From Rhytidiadelphus loreus (lineage: Eukaryota; Streptophyta; Bryopsida; Hypnales; Hylocomiaceae): a stretch of 64,000 nt of DNA. Below the pieces are notes generated by a model. The model saw nothing but the letters and a program-made list of their open reading frames with translations. It searched no databases and had not been told where the DNA came from. The DNA lies in contig OX344764.1 of assembly GCA_947034895.1 (NCBI GenBank), positions 25,172,001 to 25,236,000 of the forward strand. Reading direction: 5' to 3'. This document shows positions 25,740-35,929 of this stretch, piece by piece. Every line of letters begins with the position of its first letter. Within the stretch, counting starts at the first letter, position 1. A program made the position numbers and the translations under genes.

Positions 25740-27180
25740 GGAGATGTCCAGCTGAATTTTCTGTAACTGGTGCCCCTGCTGTGTTAGGGGGGTCACTGCT
25801 TGTGGCTTTGTCCTCCAAAAAATCTGTTCTACGTGTGTACTTTCTACATGTCCCTAGGTCCTTGTCATTAGGTCTTGTAGTGTAACGGAATGGTTGTCCC
25901 TATTTTGTGGTTGAGTAGGGCATCTTTTTCTAAGGGCCAATCACAATGGCCCTATGCGTCAATAAGCACGCATAGGAAGTGACGTATACGATATGTTTTT
26001 GATTAGGGTCCTATTTGCACAAGGTAGGGTGACCTATTTTCATAAAACGAGGAGAATATGATGTCAACTAGGGCTTCCATCATTCTATGACGAATAACAC
26101 GTTGACACCTAATAAAGTTGTTTAAGACCCGTTTTTAGTTTTGTGCTTCTCAAAAAATAGGTTCACCTATACATCGAGAGGTTGGACTAATCTACACTTC
26201 TTTAATTTCTATGAATTCCAAACTTGATGAAAATTAGCAAAAGAAATAGTGAAGTACATCTTCATTATTTCTATTCCTTGGTCAGAGAAAGTTATCCCCC
26301 TCAACCATCACTTAATCAGACGTATGCTAAAACACTTAACCCTTTACTTCCTAAGAAGCCCATATTGGGCCTCACATTTTTTTGGCAATTTTGCAGAGTT
26401 TATATGGGAATTTTTATTTATTTTAATAATTATTAATTTTAAACCGATGCATGCAATGTTCTTCACTCAAGCTAAAGATATAATAAAATCTTCCATTTAG
26501 ATTATACTTTCTACAATATGATCAATCAAAGTTTGCAATTTAAAATCATGAATTCTTAGGAAGTAAAGGGTTAACATTGTCAGAAACAGGTCGTGTACCT
26601 TATACAATACATGCATAAGAGATGATCTTGAAGCTATCCACCTCATCACAAGATTGAATTAAAGGATTATTCAAAATTGAAGAAATTTCCTAATACTACC
26701 GGTAATGATTACTTATGAGTGAGGTGTTAGAACAGAGTGTAAATAAGTTCATCACATCTAAAATCGTCCGTCAAGTATAGTTATTCTTCTTGGACTAAAT
26801 ATAGAAGTTTTTGTTGAGTCTTTGTTAGTAGTCAAGAAAAGATTTTAGGTTCTCTTAGATTACAATTTTGGATAATTTAAAAATAGACTATAAATATTTG
26901 AAAGGACTAAAATTAAACATACCAAAATCAACTCTTACTAGGATTTAATGAATATAAAATGTACATTATAGGCAAGAATTTATAGGACTCTATTTTTGAA
27001 TTGTCGCAAATAAGAGTGGTTATTTGAAGCAAATTGTGGTGGTGCTTTGGTAGAGTTTAGAATGGAAATCAAATATTGTCAAAGTTGTTTTGATAGATTT
27101 TTCAAGTTTATGCCTTGACTTCAATGTCCTAGTATTGAACATTTTGCAATGAGCTTCTATTTATTTCCTAGCTATATTAA
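25740..27180. other. Upstream region of the oxygenase gene and AT-rich spacer
   Basis: Directly upstream of the minus-strand oxygenase (25725-26200) is moderately GC-rich sequence that should include its leader and promoter; I cannot place a TATA box with confidence. Further on the DNA becomes AT-rich and contains the MITE at 26336-26574. No coding gene is supported. Confidence 0.5.
26336..26574. mobile_element. 239-bp MITE with perfect 22-bp inverted ends
   Basis: The left end TA-ACCCTTTACTTCCTAAGAA is mirrored perfectly at 26553-26574. Both ends abut TA, compatible with a TA target duplication (Tc1/mariner or Stowaway-like). The interior is AT-rich and non-coding. The ends share ACCC with family A but diverge afterwards. 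Confidence 0.8.
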
Positions 27181-27189
27181 AATACACTT

Positions 27190-27192
<3 letters not shown>

Positions 27193-27274
<82 letters not shown>
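27193..27274. repeat. (AT)n microsatellite, about 41 units
   Basis: Uninterrupted AT dinucleotide run of 82 bp. It can extrude a cruciform and is expected to vary in length between individuals. The minus-strand open frame of repeating Tyr-Ile across it is an artefact. Confidence 0.97.
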
Positions 27275-27276
<2 letters not shown>

Positions 27277-27806
27277 TATAATGAGTGATTATCAGTTTCA
27301 AATTGTCTCTTATTGAATTCACTCTAAGAACTCTTTGGCAATATTTTATAATTTTCATATTATTTATTGAAGTCATTTGTATAGGGTCAATTTTCAATCT
27401 AGAAAAGCAAATTCTAGTGATTTAACAAATTGTCTTGTATTTTTTGAATTGTTTAGAACAATTGCAAAGATGAGTGTTGGAGATCAATGTTGGAAAAATG
27501 TTGGAAAACCTATGTGGTTGCACTCAAAATATTATTTTTGTAACTATGTGAGTGAAGAAAAAAGATATTACTTATCGTTGCAGTGTACAAAAGAATAAAA
27601 CAACCAAGGACTTTATTCTATTAACCCCTAAAGGTTCAATTTGTAAACACTCAAAATTGTCATTTCTATTGCAAGGAACAAGATTTATTTATTACTATTA
27701 TTTTCATATCTACGTAGAGGATCTTGTACTTAACTAGTATGAAATTGTATAGAAGAAATTTAAGAAACTTTGACTTTGTAGATTGCAAGATATTAGACTT
27801 TAAAGT

Positions 27807-29187
27807 CAGCAATGCTATTCTATAAGCGTGTGAGCATGAGCCCATGAGCATGTGAGCATGAGCCTATGAGTAGTGAGCAAAGATTATGTGAGCATTGAGC
27901 TCAAAAATTTGAAGAAGCACTAGAAAATTTAATAATATTCCTAAAAATAGATTCCATCTAGAAATTTTAGTCAAATCTTGCTATTTTTAGTAAATTTTTG
28001 CACCTATTACTATTGGTCTATTACCATGAACCTATTACCGTGGTTATGTAGAATTTAGATGAAAATTATAATTTTCAATGTTGTCTAAAATATTAGAAGT
28101 AAACATTATGAAAATGATGAACTTAATTGATATGAAAGATGGACGGAGATGGAAATAAGCTTGTATAGAGTATTTACCCTTGGTCCACTTTTATTTTGGT
28201 TGATCATTGTCTTGTAGCATCATAGATCTTCTCATGGTCGATGGCAAGGTACCAACACTTTTTTTTTGGATTTGCAAGTTAGTGGACTTGTTTAGATTTT
28301 AGAAAAGAAAGTTTGTTAATAGGAATTCAATATATGTGGAAAGAGCTTGGCTACACCGAATTTCATTTTTGTTGATCATCATCTTGTAGTAGCGGGGTCC
28401 TCTTGAAGCCGATGGAGGGTACCTATACTTTTGTCTTTATGTGTTGGTAATTGGACTTATTAAGATTTTGGAAGAAAATATTTGGTTAATAGGGATTATT
28501 TTTGTAAAGAGTGAGCTTAGTTACACCAAATTGTTGATTAGTTGACCATTGTTCTCTTGTGGGACCTTCCAAAAATTTCAACTCTTCCATCTTTGATTAG
28601 ATGGTCAATTGGTTAATCACTCCCCTCTTATTGTTTGGTACATCTCAGTGCCAAGAGGAGAATCAAGTACTTGTCATCTTTAAGTTGATGTGCTACTTAT
28701 TGGACTTCACTAAGTTTTAAGAAGAAAAAAAATGGTTATTAATTAAGATTCGTTGAAATCGACTGAGGTTGTTCCATTGAGATTATAATCACTATCCTCT
28801 TGTTGTTGAGTACCTCTTAGAACTAAGAAGTACCCATAACTATGGGAAAAAAAATCATTTTTTTCAGTTTCTAGAAGGGTCCTCTTAGTGCCAAGAGGTA
28901 TCCAACAACAAGAGGGAGTGGTTATAAAAATCAAAATCTCAACTGAACATTATTAACCAATTTCAAATGAATCCTAATTAATTATCAATATTCTTTTTTA
29001 AGATCTAGCAAAGTCCAATAAGTAGCACATCAAGGTTGTTCAGGGACCTGTCCATAGTAATAGGTCCATAGAAATAGGTACCAAAAATAATAAAATTTGA
29101 CCAAATTTTTTAAATGGAATCTCTAAAAAATTAAATGCTCATAGGCTTACAAGCTCATGCTTACACACTCATAGAATAGCAACCTCG
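27807..29187. mobile_element. Non-autonomous Mutator-like element (MULE), 1381 bp, nested
   Basis: Flanked by a perfect 9-bp duplication CTTTAAAGT (27798-27806 and 29188-29196), the hallmark of Mutator-like transposition. The terminal inverted repeats are long: TGCTATTCTATAAGCGTGTG on the left matches TGCTATTCTATGAGTGTGTA from the right end. Weaker pairing continues through AGCATGAGC and a CCTATTACTATTGG-type block, perhaps for over 200 bp. There is no transposase. The interior holds several diverged roughly 180-bp repeats (about 28185, 28365, 28545) and a large palindrome at 28686-29032. Confidence 0.85.
28686..29032. repeat. Large imperfect palindrome inside the MULE
   Basis: TGATGTGCTACTTATTGGAC at 28686 is mirrored at about 29013-29032. 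Pairing continues inward through GGTTATTAATTAAGATTC / GAATCCTAATTAATTATC and ATCCTCTTGTTGTTG / CAACAACAAGAGG to a loop near 28830-28875. The arms are about 150 bp. If transcribed it would form a long hairpin RNA. Confidence 0.8.
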
Positions 29188-29917
29188 CTTTAAAGTGAAG
29201 AAAAATGATTTTTCTTGAACCTAATCTAATTTGATTATATGACTTTGAATCTTTTTAACTTAAATTTTTTGAAGTTCAAATCTTGAATTTTTTGTAAAAT
29301 ATCTTGAAGAATTGAGTTGAGAATCTAAAAAAGAATTTCAAAGAAGAAAAACTTTATTTTCATTCTATAAGAAATTGTTAAGTGGAAGTAGGGGTGAGAG
29401 AGAAGGAAGACCTAATTTGTTAATAATCCTAAGATGGAATTGAAACAATACACCAATCCTAATAGTGAGATTGTTTGATCAAGCTAAGTAATCCAAGTGG
29501 AATTTTTTTAATAAAAATTGTAAAAATTGAGTTCAAAAACAAATTCATTAATTTTTTTGGTTAGAAATGCTTTGATTACCCTCCATATACAAATAATAGA
29601 CTCCTCATAACTTTTTCATCAATAATTAAAGTAGAATGAACCAAATCTTTCCATGTAAACAATAGTATTTCTATTAAAAATAAATAAAATTATTTTTTTA
29701 TTTTGAATTTTTGCGATTTCTTTTTGTTGGTTGGAAAAAAACATTTTGAGCTTGGTGTGGCAGGCATTGATTGGAATAAAATTAATTTTCCAAGAAAGCT
29801 AATCTATTTTTCTATCTTCAAAAAAAATTCATAAAACAAAACAGAATATTGAGATCATAGGAGAATATCCAAACTTTCATTTGTTCTTGAAGGAAATACT
29901 TAGTCCTTAAGGGGTTA

Positions 29918-31234
29918 AAGTTTGTATTATGTCTATTATGTTAGTGATTGAAATTGTAAATATATTTGAAGCCACTTAGGTGGATATGTCTTGAATGGTT
30001 TAGTGAAAGAAAAATAAAATTATTAAAACATTGAAGAGCAAAAATCTATTTTATATGCATGTAAAACATGTCCTTTAAAAATCTTGAACTCATGTTCATT
30101 TTTGAGCCTCAATCATTTCCTTGCATTTGTTTGTGAATGGGAGTATTTATTTCATAGGGACTCATGCAAGTTACCACCATCCTAATAGAGAAGACACATC
30201 AAGAAAATAACTAAGACGAAAATTGTAAGAAATTAGAATTCTGATAAAAACTTGAATAAAAGGATCATTGCAAGAAACATCTTTTGATGTTGAGCCAAAT
30301 AAGGTAGCAATCCTAGTATTGTGAGTTTATAAAAGAAAACAAAAACAAAAACAAAAACAACAAAAAAATACCAAAATATACAAATAACGTATTCTCGAAA
30401 TTCAAGCACATTCTTTAAAAGTTTTGCACAAAAACGGGTCAATAAAAAATTAAATAAAAATCAATAAAAAAAGAAAAGTAAGACAGAGTTTGACCATTTT
30501 TCCTAACATGAAGGAGCTCATAGTGAATCAATTAAATCTTAAAAAACAAACCCTATAATACCTATGCCAATGGGGGGATTTTGAGTGATGTTTTGTTCAA
30601 AAGCAATACAATTTTTTTGAGGGAATATTAGGTAATATATTCCCCCATTTTCAATAGATGAAATTGTTAATTTTCTACATGTTCTATGGACAATGTCACT
30701 CAATTCTAGATGAATGTATGCTCTTTTGGATGAATAATTTAAGTTTCATCTGCATTTTGTAAACAAGTGTTTCACTCCTTCACTCCAACTTACATTGCTT
30801 TTTGCACTGCCCAAAATAAATGAAAAAAAATCCATGACCAACACTACCTATGTTGTATAAAGGAAGAGCACTTTGAGTACATAATGCACTTGGAAAGATT
30901 TCTCTTCATTAATATTCGCTCCTCCCATAGTGGAATCTCACCATTCACAAGGGAAGACAATAACACCAGCAGAATGCACTGTGCTGATCAGTTCCATCAC
31001 CCCCTGCGTGAAGACAGGGATGTGTCCGCAAATACAGTCGCGCTGCATGATGGGTCGACTAGAACTACTGTATTAAAGCCGGCTTGAATTTGTAATGATA
31101 ATTTCAAAGATTTCTGTCAGCTTCGGAAACAAGCAAAGCAATTTATTTCTGATGCAAAAATTTGCTGTCAATTTCAATCTCAAAATGTAATTCAAGGGCG
31201 TTAACCTTTTTCTCAAAATCGAAGAGCTAGGTAG
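29918..31234. other. AT-rich spacer and 3' flank of the CDKAL1-type gene
   Basis: No coding gene is supported. The part from about 30880 to 31234 becomes GC-richer and is presumably the 3' untranslated region of the minus-strand methylthiotransferase gene; an AATAAA-type signal is not unambiguous. Around 30335-30365 lies a short AAAAAC microsatellite. Confidence 0.5.
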
Positions 31235-34200
31235 CTAATCACTAGAGATTCTAATGACTAGACCCGAGATAATTCCCAAGAGTCCAAAGAACACTCCTGT
31301 GAGGAGCAACCCACCGAGGAACCCACCGAACCTAGCGGATCGCACCTTTGGTTTTCCCTGAACAATGATATCTGGTCCAACATCATCCTCGCCGAGTATA
31401 AACTTTGCTTTATGTTTCTCCAATGACCTGCGGCGTTCCAATCCATCTACCTTGATGCCACTTTTATCGAACATGCTACAAACCTCAGCAAAGATATTAA
31501 AAACATCCTCCTCTTTATCATCTTTCCGATCGCTGCTGCAACAACTTTCCTCTGAATCCGCACAAAAGTCTGTTAGGTCACTTCTGTCTTCACACTCGAG
31601 GAGGCTCTGTTTTAGGTTGATAGATGAGCAGGAACAGGGTCCGTCTCCAGCTCTGCAATCGATCTCCACTAAAGGAGGGGCAGGTTTCACTGGCATGCTC
31701 TTGGCTCTCAACAGCGAAGTCAAGGAGTTGATTCTCGTCTTCATGGTTGTTATGGTAGGCTTTACAACTTCACCCATGACCGACCACCTTTGCACAGATA
31801 TGACCTTCGCGTTAATTCTGCTGCCCATTAGACCCGTCACATCAGGGAGCAGAACTTGAACGTAGGATTTGGAGTGGCCAACCTGAAATTTAAGGCGCCA
31901 AAATTAGCCTTGACTGAAGACTCTTCATCTCGCCTAATAAAATGACCAGATTACTTGGAAGTATAATCAATCAATTCCCTCAGGTACACATTCATGACAA
32001 TGCTGTGACAATTTCGATTAAACCAGACGGATCCTGAGTAATTCCAGGTGGTTTGGCCAAGCAAGGCGAATGAAGGTGAAACATAAAGTACTCACAAGAT
32101 GAACACCGTCCGACGCTACGTCAGTCACCCAGACCTTCTCTACTTTACCCTCCATGCCAGAATATGGATTGAAGGATTCAAAAAGTGAGGTAAGTTCACG
32201 GCTCCTCTTCTTCACCTCTGCTGTAGGCACACGTTTCATCCTTGCTGCTGGTGTACCTGGACATACCACAGGGCACACAATTGAAGGTATGTATATCTCT
32301 GTATTGACTATGCAGGGTATTAACCACCCGTTACGTAAGAAATCAAAGCCTCTTGTTTCTTGAATATAATAATATACTAGGTTACCGGTATTAGTGATGA
32401 AATAGAATTACCAGAAGACAACAAAACCAAGATTTATCAAGTACCTGGTCTAGGGTAGAACTGAGATATATGCAACTGAGGAAATTTGTATTGCTTGACT
32501 AAAGCCATTGTAGCTTCAAAATCCTCCACAGTTTCTCCAGGAAACCCACAAATGATATCCGTTGCAAGGTGCAAGTCCGGTACAAGACGCAGCAAAGTGT
32601 CAGCCACTTTCTTGAAATCACCAACTGTATACTCCCGTTTCATGCCCTGTTGCCACACAAACAAAGACCAATACTAAGACCCTGTAAGCACAACTGCATC
32701 TCATTCTATCGATGAGATGTAATCTGCTTTAGATGACAGACGTCTTGGTTCAAATTTTTTTTCCTGGATGCTAATTTCAATAAATTTGAATAGCTCACTC
32801 AGCTCGAAAACCGAAAGATTATTCTTTCATTAGGAAACATAACTATGAAACCAAATTATGGATACAACAAGAAGACAAACAATTAAGAGTTAGAGGGCTT
32901 GAGGAACATACCTTTAAAACATTGTCACTGCCAGACTGTACAGGGACATGAAGGAATGAGTAAACGCAGGGGTGGTTCAATATTTTAGCAATGCTCTCAA
33001 GATGCTTCAAGATGTAAGGAGGGTTCGTCATGCCAATGCGCAGCATGGTGCTCTGGTCTGCAGGAAGTACTGCCACCAGCGCATGAAGAAGTGCTGGCAA
33101 ATTCGTTCCTAAATCAATTCCTGATCCATAAACATGTCTCCAACAGTTAGTCACCAGCATATTGTGCAAAGGAACGTCCAAACATTATTCATATATATAT
33201 TAATTCGCACCAGAAATACTTACCATAAGCGCCAGTATCTTCACTACTGAGCCATATCTCTTTCACACCCTCGGCAACTACTCCCTTCACCCTGTCCACC
33301 TTTAATCCAAATCCAGCCAAAAAAGACAGATTAAAATTTTGATAGATACAAATTGTTGAGGACGAGTTCACTATCTACATGAAAGGCACAAACGCTGTGC
33401 AACCAAGTACACCCATTTTGCAGATAACTGAGCTCTGACAAGAGCACTAATATGCCCGCTTATATGAATTCAAAATCCCTCCGGTTGTCCAGTTCTAGAT
33501 AAATTTCAATATTGTTGGAACGGGATTTTGTACCAATGACGCTACAGGGTAGCTCCCGAGATGGCCACGTGCATGCTTGGTCTTGCAGTAAGTGCATGCA
33601 CCAAGACACCCAACATTGATCGGCACTATCTCCACGTATTTGTTCTTCCTAACCTGCAAGCATTCCCCACAGATAGCGAACACTTCTACTCAGATGGCTC
33701 ATAGACAGGTACTACCATGTAGTTGTGATATGGTTGTTACGTCAAGCATAGTGGTTGACTTATTCCTTACTCCAAAGATAGCACATAGGGGAGTGAGACG
33801 ATATCCATAAACGGACTTAGGCACCATCAGGCAAGAACTAGTAGTCAGTACTAATGTAATAAATACTAGACATGGTCTGCAGGACAAAAATCAAAGGAAA
33901 GAGGATTACATTCGTGGGGTATTGCACGTACTTTGGGCAGATCAAGAGAGGGAAGAGAGCTGCGTCGAAGCAGTCGGACTTCATGCCCTTTCAGAGTCTC
34001 CTCTACAACTTCAACAACTCTGTCAATTTGTTGAACTCCCACCACACTCACACCTTCCAAGTCTTTCAGATCTTTGCTGCCTTGAGGAACACAGCCCGCC
34101 ACTACAAGTGGTTTCCCGGCGTGTTTGCCTTTGCGAATAAGGTTTTCCATAGCTGACTGACTTGGATTCTTAACCGTACATCTACACGAAAACAGATAAT

Positions 34201-35683
34201 GAATAGAAAAAATTTAGCTGTAAGAACTCTTATTACAACAACAGCTACAAGCATGAATCAACAAATGACAGATAAAAGGTATCATGCGAGAGATTCCTAC
34301 GTGTTAATAAGCCAAAGGTCCGCGATGTCAGGAATTTCGGTGAGACCATATCCATAAGCTGACAACTGGCCAGCCATATATTCGCTGTCACTCTGTTTCA
34401 AACAAAATCATACATATAAATGAATTGCACATGCACAGCAAACACCTTAGGTAATTATATGCCATTTCCTTTACTGAACAACAAATTATAAATGGAGTTT
34501 CCACCTAACAACCGTCTATTACAAGTATCTAACCAGCAACCTCCATCGCCCAGAACTGACACAGAAGTGACGCCCGGTTCAAACTGACATTGCCAGTTCC
34601 AGCAAATTGATTCAAGACTACAGCACCACAACAATCTCAAAATTCACGTGATTAGAGAGCAATCAGAAAAACCGGTAAACACTAGTATTTCAAAAGTAGT
34701 TAGTTGCATGAAAAGTACCATTGCAAGATAACTACACCTAAGCGTAACCCTTACCCAAAGTACCCACCCTAGATTCTTGCCAAAATATCGCAAAATGAGA
34801 GACTAGGGTCAAGTTTGGGTGAACCTATAATCAGCACTTTGAAAATTCATCATAGTTTAATCATGCGGTGCCCAAAAAATACATGCTACAACCGTCCTTC
34901 AACTGCCATCAAGACCCAACCAAAATAAAGACAATTAAATAACAAGAACCATGCTCAAATGCTTATGGATAATTCTCTGTGTAAAAGGAAAACTTAGAGG
35001 GTTTAGCTCCAAGTCCTAACAACAATCAGCATTGCTCATAAGGAAATGCATAAACACACCTGATTGTGGGAACAACCAAAAGTCTTCAGGTATATTGTCT
35101 GCATTCACACCAAAAAAAGGATTTGATTAACTATCACACCAAATTGCATCACGTACCTAAATACAGTACTTCAAAATACCCGCAACCAGTGATTTTGAGA
35201 ACGTACAACACCTCAACATCAGAACTTAGATCACTAATAAAACTTTGAAACCTAATAACTTTTGCATATGCTATCCAAACAAAGCATTCTTTGGTGTTCT
35301 GGAAGTGCTCTTTGATTTGCCAACAAGAATATCTCGAAACCTAATCATTCTAATCATTAAGACTACGCTCATCCTTTACAGTGTGACAATTGGAGGGGAA
35401 AGAAACACCATAACCCTCAGACAACGATTTTGCAGTTTCCAAATTCCACTCTCACCTGCGTCCCTGGAACATTAGCCTTGTCCGCTTCCCCATCCACACA
35501 CGTGGAACCATCACTACCGGCACTCGAATTCACCGCAGGTCGCAGACGTCGCGGCTTAATACCCACAGCACTGCTGCTGATGTTGCGATGACGAGGAGGT
35601 GAGGTCGAATGCTTCTTCGGCAAGTGCAATCCTAATGGCGCACCACCGGCAAATTCGCCCACCATGTCCTCGATATCCTCCAT
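31235..35683 (-). CDS. CDKAL1: CDKAL1-type tRNA t6A37 methylthiotransferase, 674 aa, 10 exons
   Basis: Exons: 35683-35456, 35098-35060, 34392-34301, 34181-33932, 33653-33534, 33299-33224, 33120-32912, 32646-32445, 32256-32096, 31882-31235. The coding length is 2025 nt, all in phase. The family converts t6A37 to ms2t6A37 in ANN-decoding tRNAs, using two 4Fe-4S clusters and S-adenosylmethionine. The MTTase domain cysteines are C85 ([14 protein letters not shown]), C121 (INTCTVKNPS) and C150 (VAGCVPQ). The radical-SAM CxxxCxxC is C219, C223, C226 ([17 protein letters not shown]). Further motifs are [19 protein letters not shown] and [15 protein letters not shown] domain follows (about 415-490). 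After it comes an unusual Cys-, Ser- and Asp-rich linker, and the protein ends in a hydrophobic segment ([20 protein letters not shown]). That segment resembles the ER tail anchor of animal CDKAL1. The start at 35683 is the first ATG in frame; upstream codons in that frame are open but lack ATG. Confidence 0.95.
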
Positions 35684-35918
35684 GCCGACGGCCTCTTCAC
35701 AAATTCTGGCCCTCCTTACAAATTCTAAGTCATGAACGCACCTCACCTCAAGGAAGGAAAATCTGAAAATTTTGAATTTGAATTTCTTTGGCTACATCGC
35801 AAAATGAAACTACGAAGCTAACGACGAAACCATGGATTCTTCATGCGAGAGTGCGGAAGAATCGACCCGTGAGGATGGACTCGACCGAGTAATGGTGCAG
35901 CCTCAAATCGGAGCTTGC

Positions 35919-35926
35919 TAGGGTTT
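35919..35926 (-). promoter_or_regulatory. Telo-box-like motif upstream of the CDKAL1-type gene
   Basis: AAACCCTA on the minus strand, about 240 bp upstream of the start codon. Telo-boxes are common near transcription starts of plant translation-related genes, which suits a tRNA modification enzyme. The function here is inferred from position only. Confidence 0.45.
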
Positions 35927-35929
35927 CTG

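Larger units (their letters stand above)
27622..29917 (+). mobile_element. Family A element, copy c, split by a Mutator-like insertion
   Basis: Begins TA-ACCCCTAAAGG and ends CCTTAAGGGGT-TA. The sequence before 27806 and after 29188 aligns with the two halves of copy b (7289-8197). Removing the 1381-bp insertion and one 9-bp duplicate leaves 906 bp, against 909 bp for copy b. This confirms both the family borders and the order of insertion. Confidence 0.78.

Noticed and set aside
27188..27397. 69-codon minus-strand frame of alternating Tyr and Ile
   Set aside because: It is the translation of the (AT)n microsatellite at 27193-27274.
27838..27895. CRISPR-like short repeats (GAGCATGAGCC units)
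   Set aside because: The repeats are an imperfect minisatellite inside the end of a Mutator-like element, without regular spacers.
31365..31859. 164-codon plus-strand frame
   Set aside because: It lies antisense to the last exon of the CDKAL1-type gene, whose minus-strand protein carries the TRAM domain and anchor; the plus frame has no domain.
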